Source: Burkholderia aenigmatica (GTDB lineage Bacteria > Pseudomonadota > Gammaproteobacteria > Burkholderiales > Burkholderiaceae). Taken from it: a stretch of 64,000 nucleotides of DNA. This document shows, one piece after another, positions 37,455 to 45,799 of this stretch. The notes beneath the pieces were generated by a model. The model made no database searches. It was not told the DNA's origin and worked only from the letters and a program-made list of their open reading frames with translations. The position numbers and the translations under genes were made by a program. The stretch's first letter is position 1; each line of letters starts with the position of its first letter. The stretch is taken from contig NZ_CABVQC010000003.1 of the NCBI RefSeq assembly GCF_902499175.1, positions 62,001-126,000 on the forward strand, read 5' to 3'.

Positions 37455-38072
37455 ATGAGCCCGACCTCGACATCTTCCGGCACCCGTGACAGGGGGCGCC
37501 CACGTGAATTCGACACCGACGAGGTGATCGACGCGGCAGCACGCGTGTTCTGGGAGCAGGGGTATCACGCGACGTCGATCGACGCGTTGTGCGAGGCGAC
37601 CGGCGTCTTTCGCGGCAGCCTGTACCGTACGTTCGGCGACAAGCACGGGTTGCTGGTCGCCGCGTTCGACCGTTACGCGGAAGGCGCGATCGCACGGCTC
37701 AAGGAGCGTCTCGCGGCGGATCTGCCGCCGCGGCAGGCACTTCGGGATGCGCTGCTGTACTACACGGAAATCGGTGTGCGGCTATCGGAGCGGCGCGGCT
37801 GCTTCATCACGAATTCGGCCGTCGAACTCCTGCCCGGCGACGACGCACTGCGCCCGTACATCGAGTCGACCCTGTTGCGCATCGGCACGCAATTCAGCCT
37901 GGCCATCGCGCGCGGCCAGCAGTCGGGCGATTTCGACCGGAATCTCGATCCGGAAGAGGTGGGCCGGTTCCTGCTGTGCGTGATCCAGGGGATGCGCGTG
38001 CTGGGCAAGTCGAGCGCGTCGGAGGCGGAACTGGCATCGATCGTCGAGATCGCCATGCGGGCGCTGACCTGA
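37455..38072 (+). CDS. TetR-family transcriptional repressor
   Basis: A 205-residue repressor. The DNA-binding helices are FDTDEVIDAAARVFWEQGYHATSIDALCEATGVFRGSLYRTFGDKHGL (residues 17-63, shown in two parts as FDTDEVIDAAARVFWEQG and SIDALCEATGVFRGSLYRTF). The C-terminal ligand domain resembles TetR_C of the AcrR/BetI-unrelated exporter regulators. It is followed by the DMT exporter gene, and the repeated GATC-centred sites upstream of both genes suggest it represses itself and the exporter. The inducer is unknown. Confidence 0.9.
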   Translation: MSPTSTSSGTRDRGRPREFDTDEVIDAAARVFWEQGYHATSIDALCEATGVFRGSLYRTFGDKHGLLVAAFDRYAEGAIARLKERLAADLPPRQALRDALLYYTEIGVRLSERRGCFITNSAVELLPGDDALRPYIESTLLRIGTQFSLAIARGQQSGDFDRNLDPEEVGRFLLCVIQGMRVLGKSSASEAELASIVEIAMRALT

Positions 38073-38092
38073 TTTTTTTTGATTATTTTGAG

Positions 38093-38242
38093 AACGATCG
38101 GTTTCAAATGTCGGGAGGTATTCCGGGTGCCCGCATCGAGACCGTGAAGGGCAGGCAACGACAGCAACGAAGTTGATGTGACACGGCCGCTGCGCGCAGC
38201 CGCACCGGCATCATTGTTCAATTAATTTGGGAATGATCAGTC
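38093..38242. promoter_or_regulatory. TetR operator-like sites 2 and 3
   Basis: AACGATCGGTT at 38093-38103 and AATGATCAGTC at 38232-38242, preceded by TTTTGAG and TTTGGG, match site 1 upstream of tetR. Site 3 abuts the exporter start codon at 38243. The flanking sequence is AT-richer than the surroundings and may contain the exporter promoter. Confidence 0.5.
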
Positions 38243-39235
38243 ATGAATGATGCAGCACTCGCAACGCCCGCCGCGAACGCGTACGGGAAAGGCGTCGTGG
38301 CATGTGTGACCGCGACGATCCTGATTGGCGTGATGTTTCCGGTGATGACCGATGCGTTGCGGTACATCGATCCCTTTACGTTCACGTCGCTGCGCTATCT
38401 GATCGCCGGCATCGGTTTCGTCGCGTTGCTGCGGCTCGTCGAAGGGCCCGGTGCGTTCCGTTCGGCCGGCGAGCCCGTGGCACTCGCGTGGTTGCTCGGC
38501 TCCGTCGGCTTTTGCGGATTCGGGTCGTTCGTGTTCCTGGGCCAGCAACTGGCCGGCGACGAAGGGGCACTGACCGCGTCGATCATGATGGCCACGCAGC
38601 CAATGATGGGGCTGCTGCTCAACGCACTGGTGCGGCGGGTCGCGCCCGCGCCGGTGTCGGTGCTGTTCGTCGTGCTGTCCTTTGCCGGCGTGGCCCTCGT
38701 CATCACGAGCGGGGACGTGATTGCCGCGCTGCACGAGCCGCAGCACTATGCGGCCAACGCGCTGATCATCGTCGGCGCGTTGTGCTGGGTCGTCTATACG
38801 TTCGGCGCGGCGCGCTTCACCCGCTGGTCGGCATTGAAATACACGACCTTCACGACCTGGCTCGGACTGACCACGATCGTCGCGGTCAATCTGCTGCTGG
38901 TGGTCACGCACCGGATCGCGGCACCGTCACTCGCCGCGGTACACGCGGTCCTGCCGCATCTCATGTACATGGGGCCGGTGGCCGGCTTCGGCGCGATCCT
39001 GCTCTGGATGACGGGCAACCGGATTCTCGGGCCGATGAACGGTGTGCTGTTCATGGACATCGTGCCCATCACGGCCTTCGCCGTTTCCGCGTTCACGGGC
39101 GTCGTGCCCAATCGTGCGCAGATCGCAGGCGCCGCGCTGACGGGCGCGGCGCTGATCCTGAACAACCTGTACCTGCGGCGCAGGGCGCGTCGCATCGGCA
39201 CGACGCCCGCGCGCGTGCCGTCGGCATCCACATGA
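38243..39235 (+). CDS. EamA/DMT-family exporter under TetR control
   Basis: A 330-residue ten-helix transporter of the drug/metabolite superfamily. The first EamA repeat starts near KGVVACVTATILIGVMFPVMTD, and the second includes ALIIVGALCWVVYTFGAARF (about residues 172-191). The C-terminus is a basic tail, RRRARRIG. The nearby TetR gene in the same orientation and the shared operator-like sites suggest inducible efflux. The substrate is unknown. Confidence 0.88.
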   Translation: MNDAALATPAANAYGKGVVACVTATILIGVMFPVMTDALRYIDPFTFTSLRYLIAGIGFVALLRLVEGPGAFRSAGEPVALAWLLGSVGFCGFGSFVFLGQQLAGDEGALTASIMMATQPMMGLLLNALVRRVAPAPVSVLFVVLSFAGVALVITSGDVIAALHEPQHYAANALIIVGALCWVVYTFGAARFTRWSALKYTTFTTWLGLTTIVAVNLLLVVTHRIAAPSLAAVHAVLPHLMYMGPVAGFGAILLWMTGNRILGPMNGVLFMDIVPITAFAVSAFTGVVPNRAQIAGAALTGAALILNNLYLRRRARRIGTTPARVPSAST

Positions 39236-39254
39236 GCGTCGCGCTCTGCGTGCG

Positions 39255-40139
39255 TTACGAAAACACCACCGTCCGATCCCCGTTCAGAAACACGCGCCGC
39301 TCGATGAACGCCTTCACCGCGCGCGCCAGCGTGAGCGACTCGACATCGCGCCCCACCGCGAGCAGTTGCTCCGGGCGCAACGCGTGATCGACGCGCTCGA
39401 CGACCTGCTCGATGATCGGGCCTTCGTCCAGATCGTCGGTGACGAAGTGCGCGGTCGCGCCGATCAGCTTCACGCCGCGCGCATGCGCCTGGTGATACGG
39501 CTTCGCGCCCTTGAAGCCGGGCAGGAACGAATGATGGATGTTGATCGCGCGGTTCGCGAGCTTCGCGCTCGTCTCCTGCGAGAGCACCTGCATGTAGCGC
39601 GCGAGGATCACGAGCTCGGCGCCGCTCGACTCGAAGAAGTCGAGCCACTGCGCTTCCTGCTGCGCCTTCGTATCGGCCGTGATCGGGAAGTGGCGGAACG
39701 GCAGCCCGTGCTGCGCGGCGAGCGGCTCGAAGTCGGGATGGTTCGACACGATGCCGACGATGTCCATCTTCAGCTCGCCCATCCGCCAGCGGAACAGCAG
39801 GTCCGCGAGGCAATGCTCGAGCTTCGACACCATGATCAGCACCTTCGGCCGTGCGTTCACGTCGTGGATCGCCCACTGCATGTCGCCCTGCTCGCCGCCG
39901 AGGCTGGCCGCGATCGGCGCGAATTCGTGGCGCAGTGCATCGATCTGCAGCGTTTCATCCGTCGGATGAAAGACGCAGCGCACGAAGAAGCGGGTGCTGA
40001 GGTCGTCGTCGAACACGTTCAGCGCATCGACATAGCAGCGATGGCGATCGAGAAAGCCGACGACGGCGGCGACCTGGCCGGCCGCGCTCGGGCACGACAG
40101 TGTCAGGACGAATTGATCGGGGCGGTGCTCGGCGGTCAT
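39255..40139 (-). CDS. purU: Formyltetrahydrofolate deformylase
   Basis: Hydrolyses 10-formyl-tetrahydrofolate to formate and tetrahydrofolate, balancing the one-carbon pool. The 294-residue protein has an N-terminal ACT domain (FVLTLSCPSAAGQVAAVVGFLDRH, residues 10-33) and a C-terminal formyltransferase fold. The catalytic region has NIHHSFLPGFKGAKPYHQA and GATAHFVTDDLDEGPIIEQ (about 215-255), including the conserved Asn, His and Asp. The ATG at 40139 is chosen because the ACT domain starts there; the frame continues to 40220 without conserved sequence. In pseudomonads a purU copy accompanies betaine/sarcosine genes, consistent with its location here. Confidence 0.94.
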   Translation of the reverse strand: MTAEHRPDQFVLTLSCPSAAGQVAAVVGFLDRHRCYVDALNVFDDDLSTRFFVRCVFHPTDETLQIDALRHEFAPIAASLGGEQGDMQWAIHDVNARPKVLIMVSKLEHCLADLLFRWRMGELKMDIVGIVSNHPDFEPLAAQHGLPFRHFPITADTKAQQEAQWLDFFESSGAELVILARYMQVLSQETSAKLANRAINIHHSFLPGFKGAKPYHQAHARGVKLIGATAHFVTDDLDEGPIIEQVVERVDHALRPEQLLAVGRDVESLTLARAVKAFIERRVFLNGDRTVVFS

Positions 40140-40308
40140 GAGACTCCTCGGATGGCATGGGCGCACGGCCGTGCGGCGGCGCACGAAAGTGCCGCGCCGC
40201 GCGGGTAGCGGGAGGCTCAAGTAAATCAGGACGATTTTGGGGCGGATAGAACCAACGCGCCGTGTGGCTGGTATCGGTGCGCCAGCGCGCGGGGGCGGGC
40301 AGGGGGCG

Positions 40309-41214
40309 TCACGCGCTCGCGCACGCGTCGAGCAGCCAGCGCCGGAACACGTGGGTCGCGTCCGGTTCGGGCCGCTGCGGCGGCCGCACCAGGAAGTAGC
40401 CGCGCGACGTGACGACCGGCGCGTCGACGAGCTTCACGAGCTGCCCGGACGCGACGAGTTCGTCGACCAGCGGCGACCAGCCGAGCGCAACGCCTTCGCC
40501 GAGCAGTGCCGCATGGATCACGAGCGCGTAGCTGTTGAAGGTCACGCCGCGCGCGGCGGCGGCCGTATCGAGCCCGTGCGCGTCGAACCAGCCGGACCAC
40601 GACAGCCAGCGCTCGGGGCGAGTCGGCTGCACGTGCAGCAGCGGCATCGCGAGCAGGTGCTCGGCCCGCGCGACGTGCGGGTGCGCGTCGCGGAACGCGG
40701 GCGAGCACACGGGCGTGACCGATTCCGGAAAGAGGCGGGCGGCCGTGCACGACGGCCAGTGGCCGTCGCCGAACAGGATCGCGATGTCGCCGTGGTCGCG
40801 CTGCGCGTCGTAATCCTGTGACGTGACGACGCGCACATCGACATCCGGCATCACACGCTTCAGCCCGGCCAGGCGCGGCATCAGCCAGTAGGTCGCGAAG
40901 CCGAAGTCGGTGACGATCGTGAGCGCGCCATGCTCGCGGCGCGCACGCAGGGTCGCGGTCGCGCCGCGCAGCGTGTCGAGGCTCAGCCGCACGGCTTCGT
41001 ACAGGCACTGGCCGTCGGCCGTCAGCGTGACGCCGCGCGGGCTGCGCTCGAACAGCGGCACGCCCAGTTCGGCCTCGAGCTGGAACACCTGCTGGCTCAC
41101 GGCCGGCTGGGTGGAGCCGAGTTCGCGCGCGGCGGCCGTGAAGCTCGCGAGCCGGGCGGCCGATTCGAACGCGCGCAGCGCCTGCATCGACGGTAACGGT
41201 TCGGATTTCGACAT
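40309..41214 (-). CDS. LysR-family regulator of choline-sulfate utilisation
   Basis: A 301-residue LysR regulator divergent from betC. The helix-turn-helix is MQALRAFESAARLASFTAAARELG and TQPAVSQQVFQLEAELGVPLFER (residues 9-60). The effector domain shows VVTSQDYDAQRDHGDIAILFGDGHWPS. Regulators of this type accompany betC-choX in Rhizobiales and Burkholderia and presumably respond to choline-O-sulfate or choline. The ATG at 41214 is chosen at MSKSEPLPS; a T-N11-A-like dyad lies 10 bases upstream of it, fitting autoregulation. Confidence 0.88.
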   Translation of the reverse strand: MSKSEPLPSMQALRAFESAARLASFTAAARELGSTQPAVSQQVFQLEAELGVPLFERSPRGVTLTADGQCLYEAVRLSLDTLRGATATLRARREHGALTIVTDFGFATYWLMPRLAGLKRVMPDVDVRVVTSQDYDAQRDHGDIAILFGDGHWPSCTAARLFPESVTPVCSPAFRDAHPHVARAEHLLAMPLLHVQPTRPERWLSWSGWFDAHGLDTAAAARGVTFNSYALVIHAALLGEGVALGWSPLVDELVASGQLVKLVDAPVVTSRGYFLVRPPQRPEPDATHVFRRWLLDACASA

Positions 41215-41223
41215 AAGTCTCTC

Positions 41224-41237
41224 TAATGGCCCCATAA
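41224..41237. promoter_or_regulatory. LysR-type operator candidate upstream of betC regulator
   Basis: TAATGGCCCCATAA is a dyad (ATGG-CC-CCAT) with the T-N11-A form of LysR sites. It sits in the 252-base divergent interval between the regulator and betC, next to the regulator start. Confidence 0.45.
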
Positions 41238-41466
41238 GGGCCGGACGCCTTCCCGCGCGAATTCGGGCGGGCGATAGTGCATCGGACGGTACGGCACACG
41301 CGCTTCGCATCCCGCTTCAGGGCCGCCGCGCAAGGCATTCCGCGATTCTAGCCAGTCGCGGGCCGCACGTGCGGCACTTTCTTCGTGCTGCTTCCGTCAT
41401 GCCGGACGTCTCGCCGCGCGAGCGGCGCGCCGTTCCATTCGAACACCGTTTTCCCCACGACTGCCG

Positions 41467-43002
41467 ATGACGAACCCGACACCCAACATCCTGATCCTGA
41501 TGGCCGACCAGCTCACGCCGTTCGCGCTGCCGGCCTATGGCAATCGCGTCGCGCGCACGCCGACGCTGGACCGTCTCGCCGCGCAAGGCGTCGTATTCGA
41601 TGCCGCGTATTGCGCGAGCCCGCTGTGCGCGCCGTCGCGTTTCTCGCTGCTGACCGGCAAGCTGCCGTCGGGGATCGGCGCCTACGATAACGCCGCCGAA
41701 TTACCGGCGCAAACGCTGACGTTCGCGCACTACCTGCGCGCGGGCGGCTATCGGACGATGCTGTCCGGCAAGATGCATTTCTGCGGGCCCGATCAGCTGC
41801 ACGGCTTCGAGGAGCGGCTCACGACCGACATCTATCCGGCCGATTTCGGCTGGGTGCCCGACTGGGACAGCCCGACCGAGCGGCCGAGCTGGTATCACAA
41901 CATGAGTTCGGTGCTGGAGGCTGGCCCGTGCGTGCGCACGAACCAGCTCGATTTCGACGACGAGGTCACGTTCGCCGCGAAACAGAAGCTGTACGACGTC
42001 GCGCGCGAGCGTGCGGCCGGGCACGATGCGCGGCCGTTCTGCATGGTCGTGTCGCTGACCCATCCGCACGACCCGTATGCAATCACGCGCGAATACTGGG
42101 ATCAATACAGCGACGACGAGATCGACCTGCCGGCCGTGCGGCTCGACGCGGCGCAAAGCGATCCGCATTCGCAGCGGCTGCGCTTCGTCTGCGAGAACGA
42201 CCGCACGCCGCCCACCGACGCACAGATCCGCGCCGCGCGCCGCGCCTACTACGGCGCGACGTCCTACGTCGACACGCAGTTCGGCAGCGTGCTGGCCGCG
42301 CTCGAACAATGCGGATTCGCCGACGACACGATCGTGATCGTCACGTCCGACCACGGCGACATGCTCGGCGAACGCGGGCTCTGGTACAAGATGACGTTCT
42401 TCGAAGGCGGCTGCCGCGTGCCGCTGATCGTCCATGCGCCGGGCCGCTTCGGTGCCGCGCGCGTGCGCGGGCCCGTGTCGCACGTCGACCTGCTGCCGAC
42501 CCTGGTCGACCTGGCCGGCGCCGCACCGGCCGGCGGCTGGCCCGACCCGGTCGATGGCGCGAGCCTCGTGCCGCACCTGCACGGCACGCCCGCACACGAC
42601 GTTGCGCTCGGCGAATACCTCGCGGAAGGCGCGGTTGCACCGGTCGTGATGATCCGCAGCGGCGACTGGAAGTACGTGCATTGCCCGGCCGATCCCGACC
42701 AGCTCTACAACCTCTCCGATGACCCGCGCGAGCTGACGAACCTCGCCGGCACGCCGGAGGCGGCCGACGTGCTCGCCGCGTTCCGCGCGCAAGCTGCGCA
42801 GCGCTGGAACCTGCCCGAACTGGACCGGCAGGTGCGCGCGAGCCAGCGGCGCCGGCGCTTCCATTACGCGGCGACGACGCAGGGCCGCATCCAGGCGTGG
42901 GACTGGCAGCCGTTCACCGACGCGAGCCAGCGCTACATGCGCAATCACATCGAACTCGACACGCTCGAGGCGATGGCGCGTTTTCCGCGCGTCGGGCGCT
43001 GA
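41467..43002 (+). CDS. betC: Choline-sulfatase
   Basis: Hydrolyses choline-O-sulfate to choline and sulfate. The 511-residue type I sulfatase carries the signature CAPSR (Cys54-Arg58), whose Cys is converted to formylglycine, followed by FSLLTGKLPS. Metal ligands appear in ILILMADQLTPF at the start and TSDHGDMLGERGLWYK (about residue 296). The length and the C-terminal tail match BetC rather than aryl sulfatases. No signal peptide is seen, so it is cytoplasmic. The choline product feeds betaine synthesis and, through betaine, the gbc/dgc block of this window. It is followed by choX after 45 bases. Confidence 0.94.
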   Translation: MTNPTPNILILMADQLTPFALPAYGNRVARTPTLDRLAAQGVVFDAAYCASPLCAPSRFSLLTGKLPSGIGAYDNAAELPAQTLTFAHYLRAGGYRTMLSGKMHFCGPDQLHGFEERLTTDIYPADFGWVPDWDSPTERPSWYHNMSSVLEAGPCVRTNQLDFDDEVTFAAKQKLYDVARERAAGHDARPFCMVVSLTHPHDPYAITREYWDQYSDDEIDLPAVRLDAAQSDPHSQRLRFVCENDRTPPTDAQIRAARRAYYGATSYVDTQFGSVLAALEQCGFADDTIVIVTSDHGDMLGERGLWYKMTFFEGGCRVPLIVHAPGRFGAARVRGPVSHVDLLPTLVDLAGAAPAGGWPDPVDGASLVPHLHGTPAHDVALGEYLAEGAVAPVVMIRSGDWKYVHCPADPDQLYNLSDDPRELTNLAGTPEAADVLAAFRAQAAQRWNLPELDRQVRASQRRRRFHYAATTQGRIQAWDWQPFTDASQRYMRNHIELDTLEAMARFPRVGR

Positions 43003-43047
43003 GCGTCCCGGATCGCGATCACTGACGAACGACGGAGGAAGCGGACG

Positions 43048-44013
43048 ATGGAACGGCAATGCAATGCAGCAATCCGGATCGGCGCGGCGCTCGCCGCGGC
43101 CGCGTGCGTGATGACGACGCAGGCCGCGCACGCGGCCGACCCGCAGACGTGCAGCGACGTGAAGATGGCGGCGCCCGGCTGGACCGACATCGATGCGACG
43201 AACGCGATGGCGGGTGTCGTGCTGAAGGCGCTCGGCTACCGGCAGGACGTGGCGAACCTGTCGGTGCCGATCACGTACCAGGGGCTCAAGAAAGGGCAGG
43301 TCGACGTGTTCCTCGGCAACTGGATGCCCGCGCAGGCGCCGCTCGTGAAGCCGTTCGTCGACGAGAAATCGATCGACGTGCTGCACGCGAACCTGAGCGG
43401 CGCGAAGTTCACGCTCGCGGTGCCCGATTATGTGGCGGCCGCCGGCGTGCATACGTTCGCCGATCTCGCGCGCTACGCGGACCGCTTCGGCGGCAAGATC
43501 TACGGGATCGAGCCCGGCGCGCCCGCGAACCAGAACATCAAGCGGCTGCTGTCCGACCATGCGCTCGGCCCGGCGAACTGGTCGCTCGTCGAATCGAGCG
43601 AGACGGGCATGCTCACGCAGGTCGAGCGCGCGGTGCGCGACAAGCGCTGGATCGTGTTTCTCGCGTGGGAGCCGCATCTGATGAACACGAAGTTCCACCT
43701 GACCTACCTGTCGGGCGGCGATGCGTATTTCGGCCCGAACTACGGCGGCGCGACGGTCAATACGGTCACGCGCGCCGGGTTCGCCGGCCAGTGCACGAAC
43801 CTCGCGCGGTTGTTCCGGCAGATGACGTTTTCCGTTGACGTCGAGAACCGGATGATCGCCGACATGCTCGACCACAAGACGTCGCCCGCGCTCGCGGCGC
43901 AGCATGCGCTGAAAGCCGACCCGGCGCTGGTGGCCGGCTGGCTGGACGGCGTGACGACAGCGGCCGGCGCACCGGGCCTGCCGGCCGTGCGCGCGGCCCT
44001 CGACGGTCACTGA
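43048..44013 (+). CDS. choX: Choline-binding periplasmic protein
   Basis: A 321-residue ABC substrate-binding protein with a signal peptide (IGAALAAAACVMTTQAAHA, residues 11-30). Ligand-cage segments include VKMAAPGWTDIDATNAM, VFLGNWMPAQAPLV and WIVFLAWEPHLMNTKFHL, typical of ChoX-type choline receptors. It lies downstream of betC, as in known choline-sulfate loci, but permease and ATPase genes are not adjacent, so it probably uses a choline ABC transporter encoded elsewhere. Confidence 0.88.
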   Translation: MERQCNAAIRIGAALAAAACVMTTQAAHAADPQTCSDVKMAAPGWTDIDATNAMAGVVLKALGYRQDVANLSVPITYQGLKKGQVDVFLGNWMPAQAPLVKPFVDEKSIDVLHANLSGAKFTLAVPDYVAAAGVHTFADLARYADRFGGKIYGIEPGAPANQNIKRLLSDHALGPANWSLVESSETGMLTQVERAVRDKRWIVFLAWEPHLMNTKFHLTYLSGGDAYFGPNYGGATVNTVTRAGFAGQCTNLARLFRQMTFSVDVENRMIADMLDHKTSPALAAQHALKADPALVAGWLDGVTTAAGAPGLPAVRAALDGH

Positions 44014-44111
44014 TTCCCGCCCTCGCGGCGGCCGGTTTTTACCGTGCCGCCCGTCTACGTGTTTTCCCGACCAGTCGCATCGTGACCATTTGGTGTCGCC
44101 TTCAGACGGGT

Positions 44112-44141
44112 GGCGCGAAATATGGGTTTGTATTTTTCGCC
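44112..44141. promoter_or_regulatory. Imperfect dyad upstream of the porin gene
   Basis: GGCGCGAAATA and TATTTTTCGCC (9 of 11 positions complementary) are separated by 8 bases in the AT-richer 259-base interval between choX and the porin. It may be a regulator binding site or part of the porin promoter region. Confidence 0.35.
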
Positions 44142-44272
44142 AATGGCTGCGTTATTGCGGAAAACGAAATACCAAAGCCAGCTGGCGTACCGAATTTGAA
44201 TCCACCGGCGCATCGCAGCGCGCGCCGGGACGAGGTTCTTTCCATCGAACGGTTCAGGGAGGGTGGTCGATA

Positions 44273-45412
44273 ATGAAGCATACGAAAGTTGCCGTAGCCG
44301 CCGCGCTTGCATGCGCGGCCTGTGTACCTGCTATCGGGCATGCGCAGAGCAGTGTGACGCTGTACGGGATTCTCGACGCGGGCATCACGTACGTGAACAA
44401 CACGGGCGGCTCGCACGTGGTCAAGTTCGACGACGGCGTCGCGTACGGGAACCGTTTCGGCCTCAAGGGCACGGAAGATCTCGGTGGCGGCCTGAAGGCC
44501 GTGTTCACCCTCGAGAGCGGCTTCCGCCTCGGCACCGGGCAGCTCGGCTTCGGCGGCTCGGAATTCGGCCGCCAGGCGTATGTCGGCCTGCAGAACGACT
44601 GGGGCACGCTGTCGTTCGGTAACCAGCTCGACATCACGAACGAACTCGTATCGATCTACAACATCTCCGCGTGGGGTAGCGGCTATGCGATCCACCAGGG
44701 CGACTTCGACCGCTTCAACGGCGACCGCCTGCCGAACTCGGTGAAGTTCCTGTCGAACGACCTCAGTGGCTTCAAGTTCGGTGCGATGTACTCGTTCGGC
44801 AACGTCGCGGGCAACTTCCATCGCAACAGCGCATGGAGCGCGGGTGCGAGCTTCACGAAGGGCGACTTTTCGATCGGTGCCGCGTACACGCGCCTGAACA
44901 ACCCGAACGGCATCTATGCGTTCGACCCGTACGCGATGATCGGCACGCATACGTTCCTCGGCCAGCAGACCGTCACCGTCGATCCGGCGACCGGCGCACG
45001 CACCGACCTGTTTGCGAACACGCCGATGAATGTCGACAGCCAGGGCACCTTCGGCATCGGCACGAGCTACACGATCGGCAAGCTGACGCTCGACGGCAAC
45101 TTCTCGTACACGACGATCAAGGGCTTCGGCCAGTCGTCGCACATGCAGGTCTATGAAGGCGGCGGCTCGTACCAGTTCACGCCGGCATTGAGCCTGATCG
45201 CCGGCTACCAGCACACGCGCTTCGAAGGCCATCACTGGAACCAGGGCACGGCGGGCCTGCACTACATGCTGTCGAAGCGCACGGACGTGTACCTCTCCGG
45301 CGATTACCTGCGCGCGTCGCAAGGTGTGGATGCGGTGGTCGGCTACAGCTTCACGCCGTCGACGACGCAGACGCAGGCCGACGTGCGGATCGGGATGCGG
45401 CATTCGTTCTGA
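44273..45412 (+). CDS. Gram-negative general porin of the choline-sulfate locus
   Basis: A 379-residue trimeric beta-barrel porin of the beta-proteobacterial type. The signal peptide VAVAAALACAACVPAIGHA (residues 6-24) is followed by the hallmark QSSVTLYGILDAGITYVNN and RFGLKGTEDLGGGLKAVFTLESGF. It ends in Phe (IGMRHSF), the outer-membrane assembly signal. The start at ATG 44273 has an AGGGAGGG ribosome binding site. Its place after betC-choX suggests a diffusion channel for choline-O-sulfate or a related osmolyte. A strong terminator follows. Confidence 0.92.
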   Translation: MKHTKVAVAAALACAACVPAIGHAQSSVTLYGILDAGITYVNNTGGSHVVKFDDGVAYGNRFGLKGTEDLGGGLKAVFTLESGFRLGTGQLGFGGSEFGRQAYVGLQNDWGTLSFGNQLDITNELVSIYNISAWGSGYAIHQGDFDRFNGDRLPNSVKFLSNDLSGFKFGAMYSFGNVAGNFHRNSAWSAGASFTKGDFSIGAAYTRLNNPNGIYAFDPYAMIGTHTFLGQQTVTVDPATGARTDLFANTPMNVDSQGTFGIGTSYTIGKLTLDGNFSYTTIKGFGQSSHMQVYEGGGSYQFTPALSLIAGYQHTRFEGHHWNQGTAGLHYMLSKRTDVYLSGDYLRASQGVDAVVGYSFTPSTTQTQADVRIGMRHSF

Positions 45413-45460
45413 GCAGTGTTGTGTGGGGTAGTGACGTCTTCAGCGAGAGGTCTCTCTTTG

Positions 45461-45489
45461 GCGCGAACCGAGGTTCGCGCTTTTTTTTT
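45461..45489 (+). terminator. Intrinsic terminator after porin
   Basis: GCGCGAACC-GA-GGTTCGCGC stem followed by nine T residues, 48 bases after the porin stop. Confidence 0.9.
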
Positions 45490-45582
45490 GCCCGGTGTAA
45501 TCGGGCATGAGATCCGTCGGGCCAGTGCCGGCCGCGTGGCCACTGCCCCGGGATCGTCGCCGGGAACGACGGCTCGACGGTG

Positions 45583-45612
45583 TTGACCATTGCCGTCTAT
45601 AGGCGTTAGCAT
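45583..45612 (+). promoter_or_regulatory. Candidate sigma-70 promoter of the synthetase leader
   Basis: TTGACC (45583-45588), an 18-base spacer and TAGCAT (45607-45612). It would start transcription near 45619, just upstream of the Cys-codon leader. The -10 element is weak (four of six consensus bases). Confidence 0.35.
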
Positions 45613-45619
45613 CGTCCGC

Positions 45620-45697
45620 ATGCTTGAGCGCACCATTTCCCCCTTCTCGATGATCCGCGCATGTTGTCAGAACATGCCTGGGGGAAGTTGCGTCTAG
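45620..45697 (+). CDS. Putative Cys-codon leader peptide
   Basis: A 25-codon frame whose C-terminal half reads RACCQNMPGGSCV, with tandem Cys codons TGT TGT (45662-45667) and another TGC at 45689. It precedes an intrinsic terminator and the gene for a cysteinyl-tRNA synthetase. Stalling at Cys codons when charged tRNA-Cys is low could change folding of the leader RNA, as in amino-acid biosynthetic attenuators. A hairpin, GCATGTT-GTCAG-AACATGC (45659-45677), covers the tandem codons. No clear Shine-Dalgarno precedes ATG 45620; the internal in-frame ATG at 45650 would give a 15-residue peptide with the same Cys codons. Confidence 0.45.
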   Translation: MLERTISPFSMIRACCQNMPGGSCV

Positions 45698-45730
45698 CGA
45701 ACTCGCTAAACATTCAAGCAATCGCCTTCC

Positions 45731-45769
45731 GGCCGCCTGTGATGCAAAACAGGCGGCCTTTTTGTTTTT
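45731..45769 (+). terminator. Intrinsic terminator (possible attenuator) before cysteinyl-tRNA synthetase
   Basis: A perfect 10-bp stem GGCCGCCTGT / ACAGGCGGCC with an 8-base loop is followed by TTTTTGTTTTT, ending 30 bases before the synthetase start. It lies in the sense orientation and downstream of the leader peptide. An alternative hairpin immediately upstream (GGAAGTTGC with GCAATCGCCTTCC, enclosing TAGCGA-AC-TCGCTA) occupies 45683-45730. Either this ends a small RNA of about 150 nt or it attenuates the synthetase gene. Confidence 0.85.
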
Positions 45770-45799
45770 GGGCCGACCCTTTCCGGACGGAGAAACTCG

